From NCBI RefSeq assembly GCF_004339665.1, contig NZ_SMMU01000007.1, positions 62,001 to 126,000 of the forward strand: 64,000 bases of DNA, given 5' to 3'. Source of the DNA: Azotobacter chroococcum. Lineage in GTDB: Bacteria; Pseudomonadota; Gammaproteobacteria; Pseudomonadales; Pseudomonadaceae. This document shows, piece after piece, positions 26,959 to 36,245 of this stretch. Position 1 is the first letter of the stretch; each line of letters starts with the position of its first letter. The position numbers and the translations under genes are program-made. The notes beneath the pieces are model-generated. The model was given only the letters and a program-made list of their open reading frames with translations. It was not told where the DNA came from and did no database searches.

Positions 26959-26980
26959 AAATAAGAATAAATAGCATTTA
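26959..26980 (+). promoter_or_regulatory. Fur-box-like site before the TonB receptor
   Basis: aaataagaataaatagcatt and two more bases match the aaATgAGAATnATTcTCATTT pattern at most positions. It lies about 90 bases before the receptor start in an AT-rich gap, consistent with iron repression. Confidence 0.6.
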
Positions 26981-27070
26981 CCTCGAATTTGTCATGCGCC
27001 GCCGTCTTCGGATCGATAGGTCCGGTCGGGCAGATGGCCGGCTCGCCCATGCATAGAAGTGAGGTAAGGC

Positions 27071-29329
27071 ATGTACTCGCGTTTCAGGCTCGCACATCTG
27101 CCCCTGGCATTGCTGGCGGTTTCTTCACCCTCCCTGGAAGCGGAGGAGGCTGCCGAGGAGGGCGCCCGGGACGGCGGCGCCTATCAGGAAGGCGAAGGCA
27201 GCGTCCTCGCCCTGGACGACGTGCTGGTCACCGCCGAGCGGGAGCTGAAACAGGCCTCCGGCGTTTCCATCATCACCGCCGACGACATCAAGAAGCGCCC
27301 GCCGGTCAACGACCTGTCCGACATCATCCGCAAGATGCCCGGCGTCAACCTCACCGGCAACAGCGCCAGCGGCCAGTACGGCAACAACCGGCAGATCGAC
27401 ATCCGCGGCATGGGCCCGGAGAACACCCTGATCCTGATCGACGGCAAGCCCGTACGCTCGCGCAACTCGGTGCGCATGGGCCGCAGCGGCGAGCGCAACA
27501 CCCGCGGCGATACCAACTGGGTGCCGGCGGAGCTGGTCGAGCGCATCGAGGTGCTGCGCGGTCCGGCGGCGGCGCGCTACGGCTCGGGGGCGGCCGGCGG
27601 GGTGGTCAACATCATCACCAAGGCACCGACCGAGAAGGTGCACGGTTCGCTTTCCTGGTACGCCAACAGCCCGGAAAGCGAGTACGAGGGGCAGACCCGG
27701 CGCTACAGCTTCAGCCTGAGCGGCCCCATGGTCGAGGGGCTTTCCTACCGCCTGAGCGGCAACCTCAACAAGACCGACGCCGACGATCCGGGCCTGAACA
27801 GCGCCTACGCGACCGAGACCACCATCACCCCGCCGGCCGGCAAGGAAGGGGTGCGCAACCGCGATCTCAACGGCCTGCTGCGCTGGGACCTGAATTCGCA
27901 GCAGACCATCGAGGTCGAGGGCAGCTACAGCCGCCAGGGAAACATCTACGCCGGCGACCGGGCCGTCAGCTCGACGGGCTCGGAACTGCTGAACGAGCTG
28001 ATCGGCCGGGAAACCAACATCATGTATCGGCGCGCCGGCTCCATCACCCATCGCGGCAACTGGGACTGGGGCAGCTCGCAGCTGGTCTTCTCCTACGAGA
28101 ACACCCGCAACCGGCGCCTCAACGAGGGCCTGGCCGGCGGCAGCGAAGGCAGCATCAACGTCGGCGACATGTCCACCTCCGAATACGACAACTATGCGCT
28201 GAGCGGCGAGGTGAGCATTCCCTTCACCTTCGGCTTCAGCCAGGTGGCGACACTGGGTTTCGAATACACCAAGGAGGTGCTGGACGATCCCTACTCGGTG
28301 ACCCAGAGCACCACCAACGGCGGCGCGCTGCCCGGCACCGGTGCCGGCCCCCGCGACAGCGAGGCGACCAACGAGAACATCGCCTTCTTCACCGAAAGCA
28401 ATATCCATCTCACCGAGCGCTGAACCCTGACGCCCGGCCTGCGCTTCGACAACCACACCCAGTTCGGCAGCAACTGGAGCCCGAGCCTGAACACCTCCTA
28501 CCAGCTGACCGATGCCGTCACCGTCAAGGGCGGTCTGGCGCGGGCCTTCAAGGCGCCCAACCTGTACCAGTCCAACACCAACTATATCTACTACACCATG
28601 GGCAACGGCTGTCCGGCCGACTCGCCGAACCTGGGCGGCGGCTGCTACGTGCAGGGCAACGACAGCCTGGATGCGGAAAAGAGCTGGAACTTCGAACTGG
28701 GCGTCGCCTACGAACAGGCCGGCTGGAACGCCGGGGTGACCTATTTCCGCAACGAATACGAAGACAAGATCGAGGCCGGCCTGAACCCCACCGGCCTCAC
28801 CGAGGGGACCGCCGGCACCGGGCAGATCCTCATGTGGGAGAACGCGCCCAAGGCGGTGGTGGCCGGCTGGGAAGGCACCCTGAACGTCCCGCTGATGGGC
28901 TTCGAGGGTGACATCCTGAGCTGGAACACCAACTTCACCTACATGATCGAGAACAAGAACAAGAAGACCGGCGAGCCGCTGTCGGTCATTCCCAAGTTCA
29001 CCGTCAACTCCATGCTCGACTGGCAGGCCAGCGCGGCGCTCAACCTGAGCCTGAGCATGACCCTCTACGGCTACCAGGACCCGCGCCAACTGAGCGGCAC
29101 GGGCGCCGCGGAAAGCGGCGATGCCCTCAAGCAGCGGGGCGGCTACACCCTGTGGGCGATCAACGGCAACTACGAGCTGGACAAGAACTGGAGCTTCGGC
29201 GCGGGCATCAACAACCTGTTCGACAAGGAACTCAAGCGCGAGGGCACCAACTCCTCCAACGGCGCCGGGGCGGCCAGCTACAACGAGCCGGGCCGGGCCT
29301 ACTACGCCTCGGCCAAGTTCTCCTTCTGA
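27071..29329 (+). pseudogene. pirA: FepA/PirA-type TonB-dependent siderophore receptor with in-frame stop
   Basis: The frame codes for a 753-codon outer-membrane receptor: signal peptide, TonB-box-like 'LDDVLVTAERELKQ', plug ('SDIIRKMPGVNLTGNSASGQ', 'IDIRGMGPENTLILIDGKPV', 'RIEVLRGPAAARYGSGAAGG') and a 22-strand barrel ending 'YYASAKFSF'. Codon 451 (28421-28423) is TGA where FepA/PirA relatives have Trp in 'ERWTLTPGLRFD'; one G-to-A change explains it. Both halves stay in one frame with no other lesion, so loss is recent, or it is a sequencing error. Without read-through the product lacks about 40 percent of the barrel and ferric-enterobactin-type uptake should fail. Confidence 0.88.
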
Positions 29330-29353
29330 CCGCCTGCCAGGAGCCGAGCAGCC

Positions 29354-30856
29354 ATGCGGCAAGACACCGGTTACATACTGGACGTGCCCTATCCCCACCA
29401 TTTCCAGCGCGAGTCGATGCCGCTCTGGCTGTCCTTCGTCGCGACGGCGCTGGGCGTCGCGGCGCCGGACATCACCCGGCCCTATTCCTGGTGCGAGCTC
29501 GGCTGCGGCCAGGGACTGGGCGCGGCGCTCAACGCCGCGGCCAACCCCCAGGGGCGTTTCGTCGGCGTCGACTTCAATCCGCGCCATATCGCCCACGGCC
29601 GTGCCTTGGTGCAGGCCGCCGGACTGGACAACCTCGAATTCGTCGAGGCCGACTTCGCCTCCCTGGCGCGGACGGCCGAGGCGCAGGGGGCGCAGTACGA
29701 CTTCATCGTCCTCGGCGGCGTCTATTCGTGGATCTCCGTATCCGACCGCGAGGCGCTGCGTCGCTGCGTGCGCCACTGGCTCAAGCCGGGCGGCATTCTC
29801 TACCTCGGCTACATGTGCCAGCCGGGCATGGCCTTCCTGCCCGCGCTGCAGCGCTTTCTGCGCTGCCATGGCGACTCCGTGCAGGGCGACTCGCTGGCCC
29901 GGCTGCAGGCCGGCCTGGGTCTGCTCGCGCGCATGGAGCAGGGCGGCGCCGGCTTCTTCCGCGAGCAGCCGGTCGCGGCAAGCTATCTGGCAGCGGGACT
30001 GCGGGAAGATCCGCGCCAACTGGCCCACGAGCTGCTCAACGCGCACTGGGAGTCGCTGCACGTGGCCGATGTCATCGAGACGCTGTCCGCCTGCGGCTGC
30101 GAGTACCTGGGCAGCGCCACGCCGCTGGAGAACATCGACGCGCTGTCCCTGCCGGGCAACCTGCTGCCCCTGCTGCAGGAACTGCGCACCCCGGCCGAGC
30201 GGGAGACCTTCAAGGACCTGGCGCGCAACCAGTCCGAACGCCGCGACCTCTACCAGCGCGGCGTGCGCCGGCTGGACGGGCAGGCCCATCGCCAGGCGCT
30301 GCTCGACCAGGTGCTGACGGCCCTGCCGGGAGCGCCGCAGGGCGGCGGCATCGACTTCAACACCCGCATCGGTCCGGTGCAGGGGCAGGCCGGCCTGTTC
30401 GGTCCCCTGCTCGAGGCCCTGGCGACAGGCCCGTACTCCTTCGCCGAGCTGGCCCGCCTGCCGGCCCTGCAGGGGCAGACCGGCCTGATCAGCCCGGCCC
30501 TGCAGATGCTCGCCTGGGCGGGGCACCTCCATCCGCTGCTGCCGGGCCAGGTCGCGGTCGAGCGTTGCCGGAGCCTGAACCGGGTGCTCTGCGAGGGCGC
30601 CTTGCAGGGCATCGATTACGGCCATCTGGCCGCTCCAAGCCTGGGTTCCGCAGTGGCAGCCGACCGTCTGCAGAGGGTGGCCCTGCGGGTCCTGCTGGAC
30701 TATCCGGGCATTTCCGGCCGCCTCCTGTACGAGACGGTCCGGACCCTGCTGGTGGATGCGGGAGGCGCCGGGGAGGCCGACCTGGAGCGGCGCCTCCGGG
30801 ACTTCGAGGCCGTCGTGCTGCCGCACTGGCGGCAGATGGGGATGCTGGACGCATGA
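29354..30856 (+). CDS. SAM methyltransferase with MethyTransf_Reg domain
   Basis: A 500-residue protein. The N-terminal class I methyltransferase has motif I 'WCELGCGQGLGAALN' (about 46-60), 'GVDFNPRHIAHGRALVQAAG' and 'FVEADFAS'. The middle region ('HELLNAHWESLHVADVIETL', 'FKDLARNQSERRDLYQRGVR') fits the predicted methyltransferase regulatory domain. The substrate is unknown. It starts 25 bases after the receptor gene, and with the following DUF3649-PepSY-DUF3325 genes forms an apparent iron-uptake operon, which suggests a role in modifying or processing an iron ligand. That role is inference. Confidence 0.82.
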   Translation: MRQDTGYILDVPYPHHFQRESMPLWLSFVATALGVAAPDITRPYSWCELGCGQGLGAALNAAANPQGRFVGVDFNPRHIAHGRALVQAAGLDNLEFVEADFASLARTAEAQGAQYDFIVLGGVYSWISVSDREALRRCVRHWLKPGGILYLGYMCQPGMAFLPALQRFLRCHGDSVQGDSLARLQAGLGLLARMEQGGAGFFREQPVAASYLAAGLREDPRQLAHELLNAHWESLHVADVIETLSACGCEYLGSATPLENIDALSLPGNLLPLLQELRTPAERETFKDLARNQSERRDLYQRGVRRLDGQAHRQALLDQVLTALPGAPQGGGIDFNTRIGPVQGQAGLFGPLLEALATGPYSFAELARLPALQGQTGLISPALQMLAWAGHLHPLLPGQVAVERCRSLNRVLCEGALQGIDYGHLAAPSLGSAVAADRLQRVALRVLLDYPGISGRLLYETVRTLLVDAGGAGEADLERRLRDFEAVVLPHWRQMGMLDA

Positions 30857-30944
30857 GCATGGGCGATGCCCGCGGGCCGTCGGGCCTTCACCAGCCGGCC
30901 ATTCATATGCCGGGAGCCGGCAGGCAATCTGTAAGGAGAAAAAC

Positions 30945-31253
30945 TTGAGCCGTCGATTATCGCTGCCGCCCGCACGGCGGGCATGGCTGGACGTGGCCTT
31001 GAGGGTCACGGCAGCCGTCTTCGGGGGATACGTCCTGACCTATGCCGCCACGGCGGCGCTGGCGCGCCTCCTGCCGCTGGCGCGCTTCGATGCGGCCATG
31101 CTCGCCACGCTGCTGTCCTTCGCGCTCTATACGGGCTTCGTGCTCTGGGCGTTCGCGGCTGCCTCCGTGCGGCGCGTCTGGCTGGGCATCGCGCTGTCGC
31201 TGCCCCTGGCCGCCGTGGGCTTCTGGCCGGTCTGGTTCGGAGGTGCTTCCTGA
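30945..31253 (+). CDS. DUF3649 small membrane protein (iron-uptake associated)
   Basis: A 102-residue protein with three hydrophobic helices ('GYVLTYAATAALARLLPLA', 'LATLLSFALYTGFVLWAFAA', 'LGIALSLPLAAVGFWPVWFG'). The start is TTG at 30945, chosen because AAGGAGA (30933-30939) is well spaced and the family begins near here. DUF3649 genes typically precede PepSY-TM proteins beside TonB receptors. Its TGA overlaps the next ATG, so translation is coupled. Confidence 0.82.
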   Translation: MSRRLSLPPARRAWLDVALRVTAAVFGGYVLTYAATAALARLLPLARFDAAMLATLLSFALYTGFVLWAFAAASVRRVWLGIALSLPLAAVGFWPVWFGGAS

Positions 31254-32827
31254 TGTCCGGGAACAGAACCTTCCGGCAGTCCATGAGCTGGCTGCATGGC
31301 TGGGCTGGGCTGCTGCTCGGCTGGCTGCTGTTCGCCATTTTCCTGACCGGCACCCTGACGGTGTTCGACAAGGAGATCAGTTGGTGGATGCAGCCGGAGC
31401 TGCGCGATACGGGCGTCGACCAGCCGACGGCGGCGCGTTTCGCCCAGGACTGGCTGGCGCGCGAGCACGGCGAGGCTGCGGTCTGGAGCATCGGCCTGCC
31501 GACCGAGCGCTCGCCGGTGCTCAAGGTGTCGACCGGCGAGGATCGTCGTGCCGAGCGCCTGGTGCTCGATCCGGAGTCGGGGGCCCGGGTGCCGGTGCGC
31601 GACAGCGTGGGCGGCAACTTCTTCTTCCGCTTCCACTACAGCCTCCACCTGCCGCGCACCCTGGGCATCTGGCTGGTCGGCCTGGCGGCGATGGCCATGC
31701 TGGTGGCGCTGGTCAGCGGCATCGTCATCCACCGCCACCTGTTCCGCGATTTCTTCGCCTTCCGTCCGGTGGGCAGCCGGCGCGCCTGGCTGGACGGACA
31801 CAATGCCAGTGCGGTCCTGCTGCTGCCGTTCCATCTGATGATCACCTACACCGGGCTGGTGATCTTCTTCCTGATCTACATGCCGGCGGCGCTGGATGCC
31901 CTCTACGGCGGCGACCGCATGGCCATGCTGCGCGAGGCGTCGCCCGGCGCCCAGGCCGTTGCCGGCGGCATGGACAGAGGCGACCAGCGGTCGCGGGACG
32001 GGGCGTCGGCCCGCGAGGCGCCCCCTGCCGAGCTGCTGCCGCTGGAGTCGTTCATCGTCCCGGCGGAGGCGCTGTTCGGGTCGGGCATGGTGGCGTCCCT
32101 GCGGGTCAGGCATCCGGGACGGGCGAATGCCCGGGTCGAGGCGAGTCCCCTGCTGGGCAGCCGCATTGCCCTGACCAAGGGCGAGGCGGCGGTCTTCGAC
32201 GGGGTTTCCGGCAAGCTCCTGCAGGCGCCGGCGGAGAAGCGTCCCAGTGCGCTGACCCAGCGGGTCATGGCCGGGCTGCATTTTGCGCAGTTCGGCGGCT
32301 ATCCGATGCGCTGGCTGTATTTCCTCTGCAGCGCGGTCAGCTGCGCGATGATCGCCACCGGCCTGGTGCTGTTCGTCATCCGCCAGCGTCTCAAGGTGGC
32401 CGAGGCGAATGCCGGACAGGGCTTCCTGCGCCTGGTCGAGACCCTGAACGTCGGCACGCTGGCCGGCCTCATGCTGGGCTGCGTCGCGCTGCTCTGGGCC
32501 GCTCGACTGCTGCCGGCGGATCTGGCTGGCCGCGCCGGCTGGGAGGCGCGCCTGTTCTTCGCCGTCTGGGCCCTGGCGTTCGTCCATGCCTGGCGGCGTC
32601 CGCCGATGGCGGCCTGGCGCGAGCAGCTGTGGGCGGCGGCCCTGCTGTGCATGGGCCTGCCGCTGCTCGAGGGCTTCAGCGCGCCGTCCCTCGATAAGAC
32701 CCGTCTGCTCCTGGAGCTGTGCGTCTTCCTGTGCGGCGCCGTGCTGGGCTGGGTGGCCTGGCGGGTCGGTAAAGCGAGTGCCGCCGATGGAGTGTCTCGT
32801 TCACTGGAGGGAGCCATGCGATGCTGA
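31253..32827 (+). CDS. PepSY-associated TM protein, iron-regulated type
   Basis: A 524-residue inner-membrane protein with the PepSY_TM layout: 'MSWLHGWAGLLLGWLLFAIF' with its conserved His, a periplasmic PepSY region, 'FRFHYSLHLPRTLGIWLVGL', 'GHNASAVLLLPFHLMITYTG', 'MAGLHFAQFGGYPMRWLYFL' and further helices near the C terminus. Conserved histidines in several helices suggest haem or metal handling; family members are proposed to reduce or release iron from siderophores at the inner membrane. It overlaps both neighbours by a few bases. Confidence 0.87.
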   Translation: MSGNRTFRQSMSWLHGWAGLLLGWLLFAIFLTGTLTVFDKEISWWMQPELRDTGVDQPTAARFAQDWLAREHGEAAVWSIGLPTERSPVLKVSTGEDRRAERLVLDPESGARVPVRDSVGGNFFFRFHYSLHLPRTLGIWLVGLAAMAMLVALVSGIVIHRHLFRDFFAFRPVGSRRAWLDGHNASAVLLLPFHLMITYTGLVIFFLIYMPAALDALYGGDRMAMLREASPGAQAVAGGMDRGDQRSRDGASAREAPPAELLPLESFIVPAEALFGSGMVASLRVRHPGRANARVEASPLLGSRIALTKGEAAVFDGVSGKLLQAPAEKRPSALTQRVMAGLHFAQFGGYPMRWLYFLCSAVSCAMIATGLVLFVIRQRLKVAEANAGQGFLRLVETLNVGTLAGLMLGCVALLWAARLLPADLAGRAGWEARLFFAVWALAFVHAWRRPPMAAWREQLWAAALLCMGLPLLEGFSAPSLDKTRLLLELCVFLCGAVLGWVAWRVGKASAADGVSRSLEGAMRC

Positions 32828-33177
32828 CTGGATTCACTGCGGGCTTGCTGCTCGCCTACACGGGCATGCTCGGCCTCTGTCTGGGGCTCGAGCGCCACTA
32901 TCGCCAGATCTGGCAGCAGGTGCCGCCGGCCTGGCTGCGGCGGACCCTGCGTGCCGCCGGCTGGCTGGCGCTGGCGCTGGCCTTCCCGGCCTGTATCCAG
33001 GCCTGGGGCGCGGCGATGGGGCCGGTCGGCTGGTTCGGCCTGGTGTCCCTGACGGGCTTCGCCCTGGTGCTGCTGCTGCCCTTGGCGCCGCGCCTGGCGC
33101 TCTGGCTGCCGGCCGCTGGCGGAGTGCTCTGGGTCCTGCTTCTGGGGGCCGGTCTCTGGCGTGGCGAGCCGTTCTGA
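32821..33177 (+). CDS. DUF3325 small membrane protein
   Basis: A 118-residue protein with three hydrophobic helices ('FTAGLLLAYTGMLGLCLGLE', 'AAGWLALALAFPACIQAWG', 'VSLTGFALVLLLPLAPRLAL'). It overlaps the PepSY gene end and is the usual last member of DUF3649-PepSY-DUF3325 operons linked to siderophore receptors. No catalytic motif is known. Confidence 0.82.
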   Translation: MLTGFTAGLLLAYTGMLGLCLGLERHYRQIWQQVPPAWLRRTLRAAGWLALALAFPACIQAWGAAMGPVGWFGLVSLTGFALVLLLPLAPRLALWLPAAGGVLWVLLLGAGLWRGEPF

Positions 33178-33250
33178 GCGGCCGGCGGCAGTTGCGGCCG
33201 GATCGCGCTATGCTCGCGGCTTCCGCACCCGGACCGAACAGGAAGACCCC

Positions 33251-34084
33251 ATGTATCGACTCGACGACCTGCTGCACCTCATGGCCCGCCTGCGTGATCC
33301 GCGGCACGGCTGTCCGTGGGACCTGCAGCAGTCCTACGCGAGCATCGTCCCGCATACCATTGAGGAGGCCTATGAAGTCGCCGACGCCATCGAGCGCGGC
33401 GACTTCGAGCACCTGCCGGGCGAGCTCGGCGACCTGCTGTTCCAGGTGGTCTACTACAGCCAGCTGGCGCGGGAGGAGGGGCGTTTCGACTTCGCTGCGG
33501 TGGTCGACGGCATCACCCGCAAGCTGATCCGCCGCCATCCCCACGTGTTTCCCGATGGCGACCTGTACGGCGCGCCGGATCTGCCGAAGCTGGCCGAAGC
33601 GGCCATCCGCCAGCGCTGGGAAGAGATCAAGGCCGCCGAGCGGGCGGAGAAGGCCGCCGCGCCCGAGCAGCTGTCGCTGCTCGACGACGTGCCGCAGGCC
33701 CTGCCGGCGCTGTCCCGCTCGGTCAAGCTGCAGAAGCGCGCCGCCGGGGTCGGCTTCGACTGGCCGGAAGCGCTGGTGGTGGTGGACAAGCTGCGCGAGG
33801 AGCTGGACGAGCTGCTGGAAGCGATGAGCGAGGACGATCCGCAGCACATCGCCGACGAGCTCGGCGATGTGCTGTTCGCCGCGACCAACCTGGCGCGGCA
33901 TCTCGGCGTCGACCCGGAGGCCGCCCTGCGCGGTGCCAATGGCCGGTTCGAGTGGCGTTTCCGCTTCATCGAGCAGGCTCTGCGTGCCGACGGGCTCAGC
34001 CCCGAGGGCTGCAGCCTGGACGAACTGGAGGCCCTGTGGGCAGCGGCCAAGCGTGCCGAACGCGACGAACCGGGCTGCGCCTGA
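33251..34084 (+). CDS. mazG: Nucleoside triphosphate pyrophosphohydrolase MazG
   Basis: A 277-residue protein with two tandem MazG domains. The first shows 'LMARLRDPRHGCPWDLQQSY' and 'EEAYEVADAIERGDFEHLPG' with 'ELGDLLFQVVYYSQ'; the second shows 'KLREELDELLEAMSEDD' and 'ADELGDVLFAATNLARHLG'. The Glu/Asp clusters bind Mg. It hydrolyses NTPs to NMPs and PPi, cleaning the nucleotide pool and modulating the stringent response, fitting its position downstream of relA in relatives (here separated by the iron operon). Confidence 0.93.
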   Translation: MYRLDDLLHLMARLRDPRHGCPWDLQQSYASIVPHTIEEAYEVADAIERGDFEHLPGELGDLLFQVVYYSQLAREEGRFDFAAVVDGITRKLIRRHPHVFPDGDLYGAPDLPKLAEAAIRQRWEEIKAAERAEKAAAPEQLSLLDDVPQALPALSRSVKLQKRAAGVGFDWPEALVVVDKLREELDELLEAMSEDDPQHIADELGDVLFAATNLARHLGVDPEAALRGANGRFEWRFRFIEQALRADGLSPEGCSLDELEALWAAAKRAERDEPGCA

Positions 34085-34272
34085 GCCGGGCGGGGGCTTG
34101 GCTGCCGCCGGCCATCCCGGACTTGCACTCCAGTCCTTCAGGCCGGAGGATTGACCCTGCCGGCAGGTTGCGGAAGGTGCCAGTTCAGCCTTTCCCCGGT
34201 CTGCCCGGATCGCCGAAGTTCGCCCCTGAAAACGAACGCCCGCATCGCCGGGCTGTTGGAAGATCTCTTACG

Positions 34273-34812
34273 ATGAGCATGTCATTGCGCGACCAGCTGC
34301 TGAAAGCCGGACTGGTCAACGAGAAGCAGGCCAAGCAGGCCGGCAAGCAGAAACAGAAGCAGGAGCGCCTGGAGCGCAAGGGCCAGGTCGAGAAGGATGA
34401 CTCTCAGCGCCAGGCGGCGCTCCAGGCCCAGGCCGAGAAGCTCGCCCGCGATCAGGAACTGAACCGCCAGCAGCAGGAGAAGGCCGAGCAGAAGGCGCGG
34501 GCCGCGCAGGTCAAGCAGCTGATCGAGGTTTCCCGCCTGCCCAAGCTGAACACCGACGACTACTACAACTTCGTCGACGACAAGAAGGTCAAGCGCCTGC
34601 CGGTGAATGCCATGATGCGCGACAAGCTCAGTCGCGGCTCGCTGGGCATCGTTCGCCACGGCGGCAGCTACGAAGTGTTGCCGCGCGAGGCGGCGCTGAA
34701 GATCCAGGAGCGCGATCCGCGCCGGGTGGTGCTGCTCAACACCCCGACCGAAGCGCCCGACGAGGACGATCCGTACGCCGCCTACAAGATTCCCGACGAT
34801 CTGATGTGGTGA
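34273..34812 (+). CDS. DUF2058 family protein (YaiL-like)
   Basis: A 179-residue soluble protein: 'LRDQLLKAGLVNEKQAKQAG', a long charged Lys/Gln/Glu coiled coil (about residues 20-85), then a compact C-terminal part ('NTDDYYNFVDDKKVKRLPVN', 'GSLGIVRHGGSYEVLPREAA'). This is the DUF2058/YaiL family of nucleoprotein-associated proteins, possibly RNA binding. ATG 34273 or 34279 are both usable. A strong terminator follows. Confidence 0.87.
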   Translation: MSMSLRDQLLKAGLVNEKQAKQAGKQKQKQERLERKGQVEKDDSQRQAALQAQAEKLARDQELNRQQQEKAEQKARAAQVKQLIEVSRLPKLNTDDYYNFVDDKKVKRLPVNAMMRDKLSRGSLGIVRHGGSYEVLPREAALKIQERDPRRVVLLNTPTEAPDEDDPYAAYKIPDDLMW

Positions 34813-34827
34813 GGCCGTAGAAACGAC

Positions 34828-34850
34828 AAAGCCGGCGCGAAGCCGGCTTT
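34828..34850. terminator. Bidirectional terminator
   Basis: aaagccggc-gcgaa-gccggcttt: 9-bp stem with A and T tracts on both sides, between the convergent DUF2058 and DUF3108 genes. Confidence 0.85.
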
Positions 34851-34867
34851 GCTGCGGTGTGTTGGGA

Positions 34868-35584
34868 TCAGTCGAGCCGGCCCTTCACCGGGTGGCCGTC
34901 GACCGTGCCTTCCTTGAGCATGATCTGGTATTCCTTGCCGTCCTTTTCCACCTGGTGCAGGCGCACCATCAGATAGTCCCAGTCCTTGGCGAGCCAGAAC
35001 ACGGTCTTGCGGCTGCTCTGGGTGGGATCGCGCACGCGCTCGACCTTGACCGCCTCGACCACTCCCACCCGGGTACGCACGTTCTCGCTGCCCAACACGC
35101 GAAAGTCGTAGGTCTCGACCTCGTCGCCGTCGAGCACCTGGTAGCTCATGCTCTGCTTGCCTTCGGCGACGTCCTTCTGCAGCGCCAACTGGTAGACGGC
35201 CTTGTCCAGCACGCCGCGGTTGATCGGCAGACTCACCGACTTGTCGCGATCGTGGCCCTGGACCTGCTTGGTCTTCCAGTCGAAGTCGTGATCGACTTCC
35301 TTCTCCTTGCCCATGCCGCTGCGCGCGTAGCGGTAGGCGAGCGGCAAGAGCTGGCCGCCCTCGACGGTGAAGGTGCTTTTCTCTTTCATGCTGGCGACCA
35401 GCATGCTGGCCTCGAACTTGTATTCCCAGCGCATGCCGTCCAGCTTCTTCAGCGAGCGTTCGGCGGAGCCGCTGATCGGCATCTGCTTCCAGTCGGCGGT
35501 GTAGCTGGCGGAGAAGGGTTTCAGCTCGAAGGCATAGGTGGGGGCTGCGAGCAAGGCAAGGACGAACAACAGGGCACCACGCAT
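34868..35584 (-). CDS. DUF3108 periplasmic protein
   Basis: A 238-residue protein with a signal peptide ('MRGALLFVLALLAAPTYA-FE'). The beta-rich mature part ('FSASYTADWKQMPISGSAER', 'YRYARSGMGKEKEVDHDFDW', 'TVFWLAKDWDYLMVRLHQVE') matches DUF3108, which shares a lipocalin/LolA-like outline. ATG 35584 begins the signal peptide. It lies 13 bases beyond the purN stop in the same direction, so it probably ends the purM-purN operon transcript. Confidence 0.85.
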   Translation of the reverse strand: MRGALLFVLALLAAPTYAFELKPFSASYTADWKQMPISGSAERSLKKLDGMRWEYKFEASMLVASMKEKSTFTVEGGQLLPLAYRYARSGMGKEKEVDHDFDWKTKQVQGHDRDKSVSLPINRGVLDKAVYQLALQKDVAEGKQSMSYQVLDGDEVETYDFRVLGSENVRTRVGVVEAVKVERVRDPTQSSRKTVFWLAKDWDYLMVRLHQVEKDGKEYQIMLKEGTVDGHPVKGRLD

Positions 35585-35597
35585 AACGTCTCCTATC

Positions 35598-36245
35598 CTA
35601 GGTTCGAATGAGATGGCCGGTGGCCGGCAGTGTTTCTCCATCCAGCACGGCACCTTGCGGCGTCAGCCGCAGGCGTCCCTCGGCGAACCAGCGCACGGCC
35701 TGTGGGTAGATCCGATGTTCCTGCAGATACACGCGCAGGGCCAGCGTTTCCTCGCTGTCGCCCGGCTGCACCGGAACCACCGCCTGGATGACCAGGGGGC
35801 CGCCATCGAGTTCCTCGGTGACGAAGTGCACGCTGCAGCCATGTTCGCTGTCCTGGGCTTCCAGGGCGCGGCGATGGGTGTGCAGGCCCTTGTGGCGGGG
35901 CAGCAGGGAGGGGTGGATGTTCAGCAGGCGGCCTTCGTAGTGGCGGACGAAGGCGGGGGTGAGAATGCGCATGAAGCCGGCGAGGATCACCAGGTCGGGC
36001 CGGAAGACGTCGATCGCCTCCATCAGCGCGGCATCGAAGGCCTCGCGGCCTTCGTAGGCCCGGTGATCGAGCACCTGTGTGGCGATGCCGGCGTTCTTCG
36101 CCCGGGTCAGGCCGTAGGCATCGGCGCAGTTGGAGAGTACCGCGCGGATCCGCAGTGGATTGCCTTCGCCCTGGCTGTCGATCAGCGCCTGCAGGTTGCT
36201 GCCGGAGCCGGAGATCAGCACCACCGCATTGCAGGAGCCGGCCAT
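35598..36245 (-). CDS. purN: Phosphoribosylglycinamide formyltransferase (GART)
   Basis: A 215-residue enzyme transferring formyl from 10-formyl-THF to GAR in purine synthesis. The phosphate loop 'ISGSGSNLQALID' starts the protein; the catalytic Asn-His pair is in 'NIHPSLLPRHKG' and the catalytic Asp in 'TEELDGGPLV'. Its ATG overlaps the purM stop (ATGA), giving coupled translation of consecutive pathway steps. Confidence 0.95.
   Translation of the reverse strand: MAGSCNAVVLISGSGSNLQALIDSQGEGNPLRIRAVLSNCADAYGLTRAKNAGIATQVLDHRAYEGREAFDAALMEAIDVFRPDLVILAGFMRILTPAFVRHYEGRLLNIHPSLLPRHKGLHTHRRALEAQDSEHGCSVHFVTEELDGGPLVIQAVVPVQPGDSEETLALRVYLQEHRIYPQAVRWFAEGRLRLTPQGAVLDGETLPATGHLIRT

Noticed and set aside
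28421-28423. Selenocysteine or recoded TGA in the receptor
   Set aside because: Relatives have Trp, not Cys, at this place, and no SECIS-like hairpin is evident; a point mutation is simpler.
27125-31009. Very long antisense frame opposite the receptor and methyltransferase genes
   Set aside because: High-GC codon shadow; the plus-strand genes show family motifs throughout.
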